Counted from the stretch's first letter, positions 49,181 to 61,288 are shown. The stretch: 64,000 nt of DNA from Pseudomonas tensinigenes (GCF_014268445.2 NZ_CP077089.1:5596001-5660000), one strand, 5' to 3'. A program made the numbers and translations. The notes: generated by a model from the sequence alone, not told the origin.

Positions 49181-49214
49181 CGGTGACTCCTTACTCGTCG
49201 CCAAATACAGAAAG

Positions 49215-49601
49215 TCAGATCAAGCCTTTCTTCTGCTTGTAATCGCGAACAGCCGCCTTGATAGCGTCTTCAGCCAGTACCGAGCAGTGAATCTTTACTG
49301 GCGGCAGGGCCAGTTCTTCGGCCAGCTGAGTGTTCTTGATGGTTTCTGCTTCGTCCAGAGTCTTGCCCTTCATCCACTCGGTGGCGAGGGAGCTGGAAGC
49401 GATAGCCGAACCGCAGCCGTAGGTCTTGAACTTGGCGTCTTCGATAACGCCCTGATCGTTGACCTTGATTTGCAGACGCATCACGTCGCCGCACGCCGGA
49501 GCGCCGACCATGCCGGTGCCGACATCAGGATCTTCCGCGTTCATCTTGCCGACGTTGCGCGGGTTTTCGTAGTGGTCGATGACCTTTTCGCTGTAAGCCA
49601 T
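49215..49601 (-). CDS. iscU: Fe-S cluster scaffold protein IscU
   Basis: 128 residues. The three ligand Cys lie in [24 protein letters not shown] and [13 protein letters not shown] fresh cluster is built here with sulfur from IscS. The start is [18 protein letters not shown] at 49601. Confidence 0.96.
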   Translation of the reverse strand: MAYSEKVIDHYENPRNVGKMNAEDPDVGTGMVGAPACGDVMRLQIKVNDQGVIEDAKFKTYGCGSAIASSSLATEWMKGKTLDEAETIKNTQLAEELALPPVKIHCSVLAEDAIKAAVRDYKQKKGLI

Positions 49602-49702
49602 GATTCTCAATCCTCACTCATCAGGGCCGCTCTTGAGACCCTGCAACTGCGCTGCGTAAACCGCCGCGTCGCTACAGGATCTGTATCTGGCGGCTTCTAT
49701 AT

Positions 49703-50917
49703 TTAGTGTGCCGCCCACTCGATTTTCGAGATATCGACGCCGTCTTTGTACATGTCCCACAGCGGCGACAGAGCGCGCAGCTTGGTAACGGCCTCGCAGA
49801 CTTTCTGCGCGGCGTAGTCGATTTCTTCTTCGGTGGTGAAACGGCCGAAGGTGAAGCGGATCGAGCTGTGTGCCAGTTCGTCGTTGCGGCCCAGGGCGCG
49901 CAGTACGTACGAAGGCTCCAGCGACGCCGAGGTGCACGCCGAACCGGACGATACCGCGAGATCCTTGAGCGCCATGATCAGCGACTCGCCTTCAACGTAG
50001 TTGAAGCTCAGGTTCAGGTTGTGCGGAACGCGGGCGGTCAGGCTGCCGTTGACGTACAGCTCTTCCAGGTGCTCGACCTGCTTGTAGAAACGGTCGCTCA
50101 AGGCTTTGATACGGACGTTTTCGGCAGCCATGTCTTCTTTGGCCACACGGAACGCTTCGCCCATGCCGACGATCTGGTGGGTCGCCAGGGTGCCGGAACG
50201 CATGCCACGCTCGTGACCGCCGCCGTGCATGGTCGCTTCGATGCGCACACGCGGCTTGCGGCTGACGTACAGTGCGCCGATGCCTTTAGGGCCATAGGTT
50301 TTGTGGGCGGAGAACGACATCATGTCGACTTTCAGCTTCTGCAGGTCGATCTCGACCTTGCCAGTGGACTGAGCGGCGTCGACGTGGAACAGAACGCCCT
50401 TGGCGCGGAGCATTTCGCCGATCGCGGCGATGTCGTTGACGGTGCCGATTTCGTTGTTCACGTGCATCACGGAGACGAGGATGGTGTCTTCGCGCAGTGC
50501 AGCATCAATCATGGCCGGAGTGATCAGACCGTCTTCGGTCGGCTCGAGGTAAGTGACCTCAAAACCTTCACGCTCCAGTTGGCGCATGGTGTCGAGGACA
50601 GCCTTGTGCTCGATCTTGGAGGTGATCAGGTGCTTGCCCTTGGAGCCGTAGAAATGCGCCGCACCCTTGATTGCCAGGTTGTCGGATTCGGTGGCACCGG
50701 AGGTCCAGACGATTTCGCGCGGATCAGCGTTGACCAGATCGGCCACCTGACGACGGGCGTTTTCGACGGACTCTTCAGCCTTCCAGCCGAACACGTGGGA
50801 ACGGGACGCCGGGTTACCGAAGTTTCCGTCGACCAGCAGGCATTCACTCATTTTTTGCGCAACACGCGGATCAACCGGGGTGGTCGCAGAGTAATCAAGG
50901 TAAATCGGCAATTTCAT
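49703..50917 (-). CDS. iscS: Cysteine desulfurase IscS
   Basis: 404-residue PLP enzyme that supplies sulfur from cysteine to IscU and tRNA thiolation. The PLP lysine lies in [13 protein letters not shown] and the persulfide Cys in [15 protein letters not shown]. About 50 bp after iscR. Confidence 0.97.
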   Translation of the reverse strand: MKLPIYLDYSATTPVDPRVAQKMSECLLVDGNFGNPASRSHVFGWKAEESVENARRQVADLVNADPREIVWTSGATESDNLAIKGAAHFYGSKGKHLITSKIEHKAVLDTMRQLEREGFEVTYLEPTEDGLITPAMIDAALREDTILVSVMHVNNEIGTVNDIAAIGEMLRAKGVLFHVDAAQSTGKVEIDLQKLKVDMMSFSAHKTYGPKGIGALYVSRKPRVRIEATMHGGGHERGMRSGTLATHQIVGMGEAFRVAKEDMAAENVRIKALSDRFYKQVEHLEELYVNGSLTARVPHNLNLSFNYVEGESLIMALKDLAVSSGSACTSASLEPSYVLRALGRNDELAHSSIRFTFGRFTTEEEIDYAAQKVCEAVTKLRALSPLWDMYKDGVDISKIEWAAH

Positions 50918-50964
50918 GGACTATCTCCTAAATCAGGGCTGGCGTGCCGCTAGCTCTCTGGCTG

Positions 50965-51456
50965 TCATTCGACGGCGGACGCTTCAATCTTGTCCAGGCG
51001 TGGCGCCTTGCTGTTGCAACGGCGCTGGTCCTGACGCTGGGCTACTTCTTGCACCTCACGGCGAGTCACAAGATCAGCCAAGCTGATACCACTTAGAAAT
51101 TCGTGAATCTGCAGGCTCAAATCGCACCACAGATGATGGGTCAGGCAGGTGTCGCCGGAATGGCAATCGCCCTGGCCCTGGCATTTGGTGGCATCGACCG
51201 ATTCGTTTACCGCATCGATCACCTGAGCGACCTGAATGCCCTGCATGTCGCGGGACAACTGGTAACCACCACCCGGGCCGCGAACACTGGAAACCAGGTT
51301 GCTGCGGCGCAGCTTGGCGAACAGCTGTTCGAGGTAGGACAGGGAGATGCCTTGGCGCTCGGAGATATCGGCCAGGGACACCGGCCCGTGCTGCGCGTGC
51401 AACGCCAGGTCAAGCATGGCGGTCACGGCGTATCGGCCTTTTGTAGTCAGTCGCAT
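50965..51456 (-). CDS. iscR: Fe-S cluster-responsive regulator IscR
   Basis: 163 residues, Rrf2 family. The winged helix is N-terminal ([24 protein letters not shown]). The [2Fe-2S] ligands C92, C98 and C104 ([17 protein letters not shown]) sit at the same positions as in E. coli IscR, so cluster-dependent repression of its own operon is expected. The C-terminal 25 residues are a variable tail. Confidence 0.96.
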   Translation of the reverse strand: MRLTTKGRYAVTAMLDLALHAQHGPVSLADISERQGISLSYLEQLFAKLRRSNLVSSVRGPGGGYQLSRDMQGIQVAQVIDAVNESVDATKCQGQGDCHSGDTCLTHHLWCDLSLQIHEFLSGISLADLVTRREVQEVAQRQDQRRCNSKAPRLDKIEASAVE

Positions 51457-51487
51457 GGACAGTTACCACGGAGTTCAGAATGGGGCG

Positions 51488-51544
51488 AGTATGCAATTCC
51501 CGAGTATTTAAGTCAACTTTAAGACCTAGTACTTTAGTCAGGAT
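51488..51544 (-). promoter_or_regulatory. isc operon promoter with IscR-like sites
   Basis: On the minus strand TTGACT (51511-51516) and CATACT (51488-51493) are 17 bp apart, about 30 bp upstream of iscR. The -35 is the start of TTGACTTAAATACTCGGGAA, which resembles an IscR type 1 site. A second similar block, CCTGACTAAAGTACTAGGTC, lies immediately upstream. Two adjacent sites would allow strong autorepression. Matches were judged by eye. Confidence 0.6.
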
Positions 51545-51612
51545 TACCCGCAAAAGAGCGCGCGCATCATAGCAAAGGCTGGCGGCGTACAGCCAGCGGT
51601 ACCGCGTTATCG

Positions 51613-51682
51613 TTCTTCGCGAGCAGGCTCGCTCCCACAAGGGCAATACATTCCAATGTGGGAGCGAGCCTGCTCGCGAAGG
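51613..51682. repeat. REP pair, GCGAGCAGGCTCGC family
   Basis: TTCTTCGCGAGCAGGCTCGC and its complement surround a spacer AAGGGCAATACATTCCAA between cysE and the isc promoter. Confidence 0.9.
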
Positions 51683-51694
51683 CAGCGCTGAGGT

Positions 51695-52471
51695 TTAGCT
51701 GGCTTTGGATTCGTCTTTGCCTTTGACGCAGGCGAAGTCTTCTTCACGCAGTTCAGGCAGATCTTTCGCACAGTAATTACTGCCCAGATCCTTCAGCGCA
51801 CCACACATCCCTTCCAGCCGTCCGTCCACCGCTTGCAGGTGATCGAGCAACTGACCAATGGCGCGCGCCACCGGGTCGGGCATGTCTTCGCTAACACCGT
51901 AGGCGTCGAAACCGATTTTCTCGGCCATAGCCTTGCGCTTGGCGTCCTGCTCTTCGTCAGACTTGACGATGATTCGCCCAGGAATACCGACAACCGTGGC
52001 TCCCGGCGGCACTTCTTTGGTCACCACAGCATTGGAGCCGACTTTGGCTCCCGCGCCAACCGTGAACGGACCGAGCACCTTGGCGCCCGCGCCCACGACC
52101 ACACCATCACCCAGCGTCGGGTGACGCTTGCCTTTGTTCCAGCTGGTACCACCCAGAGTCACGCCCTGATAGATGGTCACGTCATCGCCAATCTCGGCGG
52201 TCTCACCGATGACGATGCCCATGCCGTGGTCGATAAAGAAACGACGACCGACCTTGGCGCCCGGATGAATCTCGATCCCGGTCAACCAGCGACCGAAGTT
52301 CGATACCAGCCGCGCCAGCCATTTCAGTTCATTGCGCCACAGCATGCCGGCCAATCGATGAATCCAGATCGCATGCATGCCGGGGTAGCAGGTCAGGACT
52401 TCAAAAGCGTTACGCGCCGCCGGGTCTCGATGGAATACGCTCTGGATATCTTCACGCAAACGCTCAAACAT
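51695..52471 (-). CDS. cysE: Serine O-acetyltransferase
   Basis: Makes O-acetylserine for cysteine synthesis. 258 residues, with an N-terminal helical part and a left-handed beta-helix of hexapeptide repeats ([39 protein letters not shown]). It resembles the EpsC/CysE short type. Close to the isc operon, which consumes cysteine, but separated by a REP pair. The first two codons are both ATG; I use the second. Confidence 0.94.
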   Translation of the reverse strand: MFERLREDIQSVFHRDPAARNAFEVLTCYPGMHAIWIHRLAGMLWRNELKWLARLVSNFGRWLTGIEIHPGAKVGRRFFIDHGMGIVIGETAEIGDDVTIYQGVTLGGTSWNKGKRHPTLGDGVVVGAGAKVLGPFTVGAGAKVGSNAVVTKEVPPGATVVGIPGRIIVKSDEEQDAKRKAMAEKIGFDAYGVSEDMPDPVARAIGQLLDHLQAVDGRLEGMCGALKDLGSNYCAKDLPELREEDFACVKGKDESKAS

Positions 52472-52474
52472 CAT

Positions 52475-53245
52475 TTAGTCCTTCCGCTTAAGAAGCTCAC
52501 CACGGGCAGCTTTCTGGGTTTCCGTGAGGATGCCACGCAAAATATTCATTTCCGCCCGGCTGACCGAGCTGCGTCCGTACAACCGGCGCAGGCGCGCCAT
52601 CAAGTGCCGCGGTTTTTCCGGATCGAGGAATTCGATGGCGACCAGCGTCTGCTCCAGATGCTCATAAAAGCGCTCCAGCTCATCCATGGTCGCCAGCTCG
52701 GCGCTTTTCACCGAGGCCACTTCCTCTTTCTCGATCTTGCTCGGCTGACCTTGTGCAGCCAGCCAGGCCATGCGCACTTCGTAGCTCAACACCTGCACCG
52801 CCGCGCCGAGGTTCAGCGAGCTGAACTCAGGGTCGGAGGGAATGTGCACGTGAAAGTGACATCGCTGCAGCTCGTCATTGGTCAGGCCGGAATCTTCACG
52901 ACCGAAGACCAGAGCGATTTCAGCGCCCTGCCCGGCTTCTTCAACCACTTTGGTGCCGCACTCGCGCGGATCCAGCAGCGGCCAGGGGATTCGACGGTCA
53001 CGAGCGCTGGTGCCAAGCACCAGATTGCAGCCAACCAGAGCATCTTCCAGGGTGGCGACGACCTGCGCGTTTTCAAGGATGTCACCGGCACCGGAAGCAC
53101 GAGCATCGGCTTCGTGGTGCGGGAAGACCCGCGGTTCGACCAGCACCAATCGCGACAGACCCATGTTTTTCATGGCGCGCGCGGCCCCGCCGATATTGCC
53201 GGGGTGGCTGGTATTGACCAGGACGACACGAATGTTCTGCAGCAA
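52475..53245 (-). CDS. trmJ: tRNA (cytidine/uridine-2'-O)-methyltransferase TrmJ
   Basis: 256 residues, SPOUT fold with the deep-knot motifs NTSHPGNIGGAARAMKNMG at the start and LVFGREDSGLTNDELQ near residue 116. It methylates the 2'-O of nucleotide 32 in several tRNAs. The start codon appears to be TTG at 53245 (giving LLQNIRVVLVNTS); no ATG fits. It ends three bases before cysE and is divergent from suhB. Confidence 0.92.
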   Translation of the reverse strand: MLQNIRVVLVNTSHPGNIGGAARAMKNMGLSRLVLVEPRVFPHHEADARASGAGDILENAQVVATLEDALVGCNLVLGTSARDRRIPWPLLDPRECGTKVVEEAGQGAEIALVFGREDSGLTNDELQRCHFHVHIPSDPEFSSLNLGAAVQVLSYEVRMAWLAAQGQPSKIEKEEVASVKSAELATMDELERFYEHLEQTLVAIEFLDPEKPRHLMARLRRLYGRSSVSRAEMNILRGILTETQKAARGELLKRKD

Positions 53246-53390
53246 GGGAGGCGCTCTCGGACACAGGAAAGGGGTGCAAATCTTACAGAACAGCCTACCG
53301 TTAAGCTATGAAAGCGAACAGCGTCCTTCACCTGAAGAAAAGTTCTGATAGAATGCGCGGCTTTCTTTAACAACCTTAGGTGACACATCC

Positions 53391-54209
53391 ATGCAGCCCA
53401 TGCTGAATATCGCGCTGCGCGCCGCCCGCAGCGCCAGTGAACTGATCTTCCGCTCCATCGAGCGCCTGGATACCATCAAGGTCGACGAAAAAGACGCCAA
53501 GGATTATGTATCCGAGGTCGATCGCGCCGCCGAACAGAAAATCATCGATGCCCTGCGCAAGGCTTACCCGAATCACTCGATCCAGGGTGAAGAGACTGGC
53601 CTGCACGCCGGCACCGGCATCGAAGGCGAAGAGTACCTGTGGATCATCGATCCACTGGACGGCACCACCAACTTCCTGCGTGGCATTCCGCACTTCGCTG
53701 TCAGCATTGCCTGTAAGTACCGTGGCCGCCTGGAACATGCAGTGGTTCTGGACCCGGTTCGCCAGGAAGAATTCACCGCCAGCCGTGGTCGCGGCGCTCA
53801 ACTGAACGGTCGTCGCCTGCGCGTCAGCGGTCGCACCAGCCTCGACGGCGCCCTGCTGGGTACCGGCTTCCCGTTCCGTGACGACCAGATGGACAACCTC
53901 GACAACTACCTGGGCATGTTCCGCGCTCTGGTTGGCCAGACTGCCGGCATCCGCCGCGCCGGTTCGGCGAGCCTGGACCTGGCTTATGTGGCTGCCGGTC
54001 GTTTCGACGCGTTCTGGGAGTCAGGCCTGTCCGAGTGGGACATGGCTGCAGGCGCCCTGCTGATTCAAGAAGCTGGCGGCCTGGTGAGCGACTTCACCGG
54101 CGGTCACGATTTCCTTGAAAAAGGCCACATCGTTGCCGGCAACACCAAATGCTTCAAGGCAGTGCTGACGGCGATCCAGCCGCACCTGCCGGCTTCGCTG
54201 AAGCGCTAA
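53391..54209 (+). CDS. suhB: Inositol-1-monophosphatase family protein SuhB
   Basis: 272 residues. Metal-site motifs EVDRAAEQKIIDAL, IQGEETG, WIIDPLDGTTNFLRGIPHF and SEWDMAAGALLIQEAGG are all present. Besides phosphatase activity, SuhB takes part in rRNA antitermination in E. coli and in virulence control in P. aeruginosa. Divergent from trmJ. Confidence 0.94.
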   Translation: MQPMLNIALRAARSASELIFRSIERLDTIKVDEKDAKDYVSEVDRAAEQKIIDALRKAYPNHSIQGEETGLHAGTGIEGEEYLWIIDPLDGTTNFLRGIPHFAVSIACKYRGRLEHAVVLDPVRQEEFTASRGRGAQLNGRRLRVSGRTSLDGALLGTGFPFRDDQMDNLDNYLGMFRALVGQTAGIRRAGSASLDLAYVAAGRFDAFWESGLSEWDMAAGALLIQEAGGLVSDFTGGHDFLEKGHIVAGNTKCFKAVLTAIQPHLPASLKR

Positions 54210-54224
54210 GCTTCCGGCGAGACG

Positions 54225-54252
54225 AAAAAAGCACCCTTCGGGGTGCTTTTTT
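54225..54252 (+). terminator. suhB intrinsic terminator
   Basis: AAAAAAGCACCC, TTCG, GGGTGCTTTTTTT: a short strong stem on the very stable TTCG loop. Confidence 0.9.
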
Positions 54253-54291
54253 TATGCCTGAAATTCGTCACCTGCTACACCACGGGACCAA

Positions 54292-54381
54292 TGTAGGAGT
54301 GAGCCTGCTCGCGATAGCGGTGTATCAGCCACCACCTGCATTGAATGATGAATAGCTATCGCGAGCAGGCTCACTCCTACA
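54292..54381. repeat. REP pair, GTAGGAGTGAGCCTGCTCGCGATAGCGG family
   Basis: TGTAGGAGTGAGCCTGCTCG and its reverse complement flank a 30-bp spacer. Same variant as at 29629. Confidence 0.9.
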
Positions 54382-54412
54382 GGGGATTTGTTGTGCAGCC
54401 TAAATGGCGGGC

Positions 54413-54445
54413 ACAAAAAAGCACCCCGCAGGGTGCTTCTTGTTA
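54413..54445 (-). terminator. Terminator of the glycine-zipper gene
   Basis: AAGCACCCTGCGGGGTGCTTTTTTG on the minus strand, directly after the stop of the gene at 54459. Confidence 0.85.
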
Positions 54446-54458
54446 AAACAGTCGCTCT

Positions 54459-55007
54459 TTACTGAGCCGGCTCATTCTGCGACAGAATCAGCTTGCCTTC
54501 CTTGTCGACCGGAATCTGGTTGCCCGGATCGCGATCCATCCGCACTTTGCCTTCCTTGCCATCGAGCGAGTAACGCACGTCGTAACCGACGACCTTGTCG
54601 CTGATGTCATTGACCGTGTTGCAGCGGGTTTGTGTGGTGGTGTAGGTGTCACGCTCTTGCATGCCTTCCTGCACCTTGTTACCCGCATAACCGCCACCGA
54701 CCGCACCGGCTACCGTGGCAATCTTCTTGCCGGTGCCGCCGCCAATCTGATTACCCAGCAAACCACCTGCCAGTGCACCCACAACGGTACCGGCAATCTG
54801 GTGTTGATCTTTTACCGGTGCCTGACGAGTCACTGTCACGTCCTTGCACACTTCACGTGGAGTCTTGATCTGTGTTTTAACCGGTTCAACGGCCAATACT
54901 TGCGCATACTCAGGGCCGCTTTTAACCAGGCTGTAGGTGGCAACAGCACCCCCGGCAGTCACACCGACAGCACCCAATACCGCACCAACCAGCAACGACT
55001 TGTTCAC
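54459..55007 (-). CDS. Glycine-zipper 2TM domain protein
   Basis: 182 residues from a GTG at 55007, preceded by a perfect AGGAGG. An N-terminal hydrophobic segment (LLVGAVLGAVGVTAGGAVATY) acts as signal anchor, and a glycine zipper lies at about 71-110 (GTVVGALAGGLLGNQIGGGT, VAGAVGGGYAGNKV). Related envelope proteins (SlyB/Rick_17kDa type) insert in the outer or inner membrane and respond to envelope stress. The role here is not known. It stands alone between terminators. Confidence 0.85.
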   Translation of the reverse strand: MNKSLLVGAVLGAVGVTAGGAVATYSLVKSGPEYAQVLAVEPVKTQIKTPREVCKDVTVTRQAPVKDQHQIAGTVVGALAGGLLGNQIGGGTGKKIATVAGAVGGGYAGNKVQEGMQERDTYTTTQTRCNTVNDISDKVVGYDVRYSLDGKEGKVRMDRDPGNQIPVDKEGKLILSQNEPAQ

Positions 55008-55065
55008 ATGAACCTCCTGACCATCACATGCGGGACGCGCCCGCGCTTCTCCCAGCCTTGGAGCA

Positions 55066-55098
55066 TAAAAAAAGGCGCGAGTTCAACTCGCGCCTTTC
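55066..55098 (-). terminator. secDF operon terminator
   Basis: AAAGGCGCGAGTTGAACTCGCGCCTTTTTTTT on the minus strand: 11-bp stem and a run of T after secF. Confidence 0.88.
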
Positions 55099-55128
55099 TT
55101 GGGCTGACAGCCGGGAAAACGATGGCCG

Positions 55129-56043
55129 TTATGGACGGTCGTCGACTTCCTTCTCGGTGTTGGCCGGAGGAATCAGATCCTCGGTGGTCAGGTTCAGCCA
55201 GATCAGCACCACGTTAGCGATGTAGATCGACGAGTAAGTACCCGCCAGAACACCGATAAACAGCGCGATCGAGAAGCCGAACAGGTTGTCACCGCCGAAG
55301 AACAGCAGAGCGGCGATCGCCAGCAAGGTGGAGATCGACGTCGCCATGGTGCGCAGCAGGGTCTGCGTGGTCGAGATGTTGATGTTCTCGATCAGCGTTG
55401 CCTTGCGCAGCACACGGAAGTTCTCACGAACCCGGTCGAATACCACGATGGTGTCGTTCAGCGAGTAACCGATAATCGCCAGCACCGCCGCCAGCACGGT
55501 CAGATCGAAAGTGATCTGGAAGTACGACAGGATACCGATGGTTACGATCACGTCGTGAATCAGCGAAACGATGGCGCCGACCGCGAACTTCCACTGAAAG
55601 CGGAAAGCCAGGTAGATCAGGATGCCGCCGAGCGCCAGCAGCATGCCGAGGCCGCCCTGGTCGCGCAGCTCTTCACCGACCTGCGGGCCGACGAACTCGA
55701 CACGCTTGACCGTTGCCGGGTTGTCGCCGCCGACCTTCAGCAGCGCTTCCGCCACCTGATGGCCCAGTTGCGGGTCTTCACCCGGCATGCGCACCAGCAG
55801 ATCGGTAGTCGCACCGAAGCTCTGCACGATTGCTTCGTGGTAACCCGACGTCGCCAGTTGCTCACGCACCTTGGTAACGTCGGCCGGACGCTCGTAGGTC
55901 AGCTCGATGAGCGTACCGCCAGTGAAGTCCAGACCCCAGTTCATACCCTTGGTCACGACACTGAACATAGCCAGCAACGTGAGAAACACTGTGACGCCGA
56001 ACGCGAAGTTGCGAACGCCCATGAAGTTGATTGTACGTAACAT
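55129..56043 (-). CDS. secF: Protein translocase subunit SecF
   Basis: 304 residues with six transmembrane helices: one at the start (FAFGVTVFLTLLAMFSVVTKG), a periplasmic P1-like domain, then five (GMLLALGGILIYLAFRFQWK onward). With SecD it uses the proton gradient to pull exported proteins out of SecYEG. Nine bp after secD. Confidence 0.96.
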   Translation of the reverse strand: MLRTINFMGVRNFAFGVTVFLTLLAMFSVVTKGMNWGLDFTGGTLIELTYERPADVTKVREQLATSGYHEAIVQSFGATTDLLVRMPGEDPQLGHQVAEALLKVGGDNPATVKRVEFVGPQVGEELRDQGGLGMLLALGGILIYLAFRFQWKFAVGAIVSLIHDVIVTIGILSYFQITFDLTVLAAVLAIIGYSLNDTIVVFDRVRENFRVLRKATLIENINISTTQTLLRTMATSISTLLAIAALLFFGGDNLFGFSIALFIGVLAGTYSSIYIANVVLIWLNLTTEDLIPPANTEKEVDDRP

Positions 56044-56052
56044 GGCAGCCCC

Positions 56053-57921
56053 TTAAATCCACAACTTCTTGAAGTCACGTCCGCCAAAGATCAGGTTGAC
56101 CATTGCGCGGGTCACCATGATGGCCGTGAACATCGAGGTAAAGATCCCGAGGGACATGGTCACTGCGAAACCTTTGACCGGGCCGGTGCCCATGGCAAAG
56201 AGAATCCCGCCGACCAACAACGTGGTCAGGTTGGCATCGAGAATCGCGGTGAATGCCCGGCCGAAGCCTTCGTTGATTGCACGCTGCACGGTCATGCCGG
56301 CGGCGATCTCTTCACGGATCCGCGAGAAGATCAGCACGTTGGCGTCGACCGCCATACCCATGGTCAGCACGATACCGGCGATACCCGGCAGGGTCAGCGT
56401 TGCACCCAGCAGCGACATCAGGGCCAGCAGCAGCACCATGTTCACCGCCAGTGCGACGGTGGCGATGATGCCGAAGAAGCGGTAGATGGCGATGATGAAC
56501 AGCGACACGAACAGCATGCCCCACAGCGAGGCGTCGATACCTTTGGTGATGTTGTCAGCACCCAGGCTCGGGCCGATGGTGCGCTCTTCAGCGAAGTACA
56601 TCGGTGCAGCCAGACCACCGGCGCGCAGCAGCAGAGCCAGTTCGGACGATTCACCCTGACCGTTCAGGCCAGTGATACGGAACTGAGCACCCAGCGGCGA
56701 CTGGATGGTCGCCAGGCTGATGATCTTCTTCTCTTCTTTGAACGTTTGCACCGCAACGTCTTTCTCGACGCCATCGACCACTTGCTTGGTGTAAGTGGTG
56801 ATCGGGCGCTGTTCGATGAAGATCACCGCCATGCTGCGACCAACGTTCGAACGAGTAGCGCGGCTCATCAGCTCACCACCGTGACCATCCAGACGGATGT
56901 TCACTTCCGGGGTGCCGTGCTCGCCGAAACCGGCCTTGGCGTCGGTGACCTGGTCACCGGTGATGATCAGACCACGCTCGATCTGCGCTGGCGGACGATT
57001 ACCCTCACGGAACTCGAAGGTTTCGGAGGTGGCTTTCGAAGCACCTGGCTCGGCAGCCAGACGGAACTCAAGGTTGGCCGTCTTGCCGAGAATACGCTTG
57101 GCTTCGGCAGTGTCCTGCACGCCCGGCAGCTCAACCACGATGCGGTTGGCGCCCTGACGCTGCACGATCGGTTCGGCAACACCCAGCTCGTTGACGCGGT
57201 TACGTACCGTGGTCAAGTTCTGCTTGATGGAGTACTCACGGATTTCCGCCAGCTTGGCCGGGGTCATCGCCAGACGCAGCACCGGTTGACCATTAAGGTC
57301 GGCCGGAACAATGTCGAAATCGTTGAAGTTCTTGCGGATCAGTGCACGGGCCTGTTCGCGGGAATCTTCATCGCTGAAGCCCAGCTGAATGGCACCGCCC
57401 AGTTGCGGCAGGCTGCGATAGCGCAGCTTCTCTTTGCGCAGCAGGCTCTTGACGTCGCCTTCGTAGACTTTCAGGCGTGCATCGAGGGCTTTGTCCATGT
57501 CCACTTCCAGCAGGAAGTGCACACCACCGGACAAGTCCAGACCCAGCTTCATCGGGTGCGCACCCAGATTGCGCAGCCACTGCGGAGTGGTCTGTGCCAG
57601 GTTCAGCGCGACAACGTAGTCGTCACCCAATGCCTTGCGCACAACGTCTTTGGCCGGCAGCTGGTCTTCAGCCTTGCTCAGACGGATCAGACCGCCCTTG
57701 CCGTTGGCGGCCAGCGTGGCTGCCTTGACGTTGATCCCGGACTCCTTGAGCGCAGTGCTCACACGATCCAGATCAGCCTGATTGACTTGCAGCGCAGTGC
57801 TTGCACCGCTGACCTGAATGGCCGGGTCATCGGGGTATAGATTCGGAGCGGAATAAATCAGACCGATCGCCAGCACCGCCAGGATCAGAATGTATTTCCA
57901 CAGAGGATATTTGTTCAGCAT
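56053..57921 (-). CDS. secD: Protein translocase subunit SecD
   Basis: 622 residues: one N-terminal helix (YILILAVLAIGLIYSAPNLY), a large periplasmic domain (about 30-445) and five C-terminal helices with the RND motif GMAVDANVLIFSRIREE. It functions with SecF and YajC. The first two codons are both ATG; I use the second. Confidence 0.96.
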   Translation of the reverse strand: MLNKYPLWKYILILAVLAIGLIYSAPNLYPDDPAIQVSGASTALQVNQADLDRVSTALKESGINVKAATLAANGKGGLIRLSKAEDQLPAKDVVRKALGDDYVVALNLAQTTPQWLRNLGAHPMKLGLDLSGGVHFLLEVDMDKALDARLKVYEGDVKSLLRKEKLRYRSLPQLGGAIQLGFSDEDSREQARALIRKNFNDFDIVPADLNGQPVLRLAMTPAKLAEIREYSIKQNLTTVRNRVNELGVAEPIVQRQGANRIVVELPGVQDTAEAKRILGKTANLEFRLAAEPGASKATSETFEFREGNRPPAQIERGLIITGDQVTDAKAGFGEHGTPEVNIRLDGHGGELMSRATRSNVGRSMAVIFIEQRPITTYTKQVVDGVEKDVAVQTFKEEKKIISLATIQSPLGAQFRITGLNGQGESSELALLLRAGGLAAPMYFAEERTIGPSLGADNITKGIDASLWGMLFVSLFIIAIYRFFGIIATVALAVNMVLLLALMSLLGATLTLPGIAGIVLTMGMAVDANVLIFSRIREEIAAGMTVQRAINEGFGRAFTAILDANLTTLLVGGILFAMGTGPVKGFAVTMSLGIFTSMFTAIMVTRAMVNLIFGGRDFKKLWI

Positions 57922-57985
57922 CACGCCGCCCGTTATGAACGCGGGGCGCCTTGCGCGCCCCGTCGATTGAGTAGAAGTTGTTGCT

Positions 57986-58324
57986 TCAGATCGCTTTCAG
58001 CGTGCCTTTTGGCAGCGTGGCGGCGATGGCGCCTTTCTGGAACTTCATTTCCACGGTGTCGGAAACTTCCAGAACCACGAAGTCATCGGCCACTTTGGTG
58101 ATCTTGCCGGCGATGCCGCCAGTGGTCACAACTTCGTCACCTTTTTGCAGGCTGCTCAGCAGGTTCTTCTGCTCTTTGGCGCGCTTGGCCTGTGGACGCC
58201 AGATCATCAGGTAGAAGATGACCAGGAAGCCGACCAGGAAAATCCACTCGAAACCGCCGCCCATTGGGCCGGCAGCAGCCGGTGCAGCCGCGTCAGCCAT
58301 GGCGTTAGAGATAAAAAAGCTCAT
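57986..58324 (-). CDS. yajC: Preprotein translocase accessory subunit YajC
   Basis: 112 residues with one transmembrane helix (FEWIFLVGFLVIFYLMIWRP) and a small cytoplasmic domain (LSSLQKGDEVVTTGGIAGKI), as in all YajC. Joins SecDF in the holotranslocon. Between tgt and secD, the conserved order. Confidence 0.96.
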   Translation of the reverse strand: MSFFISNAMADAAAPAAAGPMGGGFEWIFLVGFLVIFYLMIWRPQAKRAKEQKNLLSSLQKGDEVVTTGGIAGKITKVADDFVVLEVSDTVEMKFQKGAIAATLPKGTLKAI

Positions 58325-58367
58325 TTAGCACTCCAGTTGCAAATGTTGAATCTTGGGGTCAGAAAAC

Positions 58368-60562
<2,195 letters not shown>

Positions 60563-60670
60563 GATGGGGTTCGTCTAGCAGGGCCGGAAAGTTTAGCGGA
60601 AATATCGAAAATAGACCATGAAACGTGATTGACCAACGGTAATCTCATCTCTATACTTCGCCGCCATTGA

Positions 60671-60755
60671 GCCCTGATGGCGGAATTGGTAGACGCGGCG
60701 GATTCAAAATCCGTTTTCGAAAGGAGTGGGAGTTCGAGTCTCCCTCGGGGCACCA
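60671..60755 (+). tRNA. tRNA-Leu (anticodon CAA)
   Basis: 85 nt with CCA encoded. Acceptor GCCCTGA pairs with TCGGGGC. The anticodon arm is GCGGA-TTCAAAA-TCCGT, giving anticodon CAA (reads UUG). A long variable arm (TTTTCGAAAGGAGTG region) and the T loop GTTCGAGTC mark a class II tRNA-Leu. Confidence 0.95.
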
Positions 60756-60798
60756 TTTGCAAGACATAGACGACTACCAGCGTCTACGTAACACCTCT

Positions 60799-60825
60799 AA
60801 AGCCCGCTAACTGCGGGCTTTTTTG
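60799..60825 (+). terminator. Terminator after tRNA-Leu
   Basis: AAAGCCCGC, TAACT, GCGGGCTTTTTTG. Confidence 0.9.
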
Positions 60826-61288
60826 TTTCCGGAATTTCATCCCCCCTTGCAAGACAGCTTCTTTTTACAAGCGCTCTACAGACTCCAGAGCGCACAGTCA
60901 CGCCCCACCTCACTCGCTCGCAAATCAAAGCCTCCAGGCAACCGAGAAGCAAGACACATTGCTTAATAGCTCGGGCATTACCCTTATGCTTCAACCAAGC
61001 AAGCGCAGCTCCGCTACAAACTCCTCTGGCGCTCTCATAGGGCCGTCAGGCGCATCTGCCCGAACAAAACCTTACAGAGGCTCATAAGAGGACTGCTGAG
61101 CGAATATCGACTCGTTGCACTCATCACATCGCGGGCGCGCTGCTACGCGAACGTGGACGGCCTAAGGGCCCTATGGCGAATGTCGCAGACGGCACCGCTG
61201 GGGAGCAATACTGGCGCTGCCCTGACATAACAACGAATCATGATTAGAGTTGCCCGAGAACGCTCAAATACTTTCCTGCGGGCAAAAC
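60826..61288. other. Non-coding stretch between tRNA-Leu and the rRNA operon
   Basis: About 460 bp without a convincing gene on either strand, no recognised repeat, and no tRNA. Short open frames have poor codon use and no ribosome sites. Confidence 0.5.
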
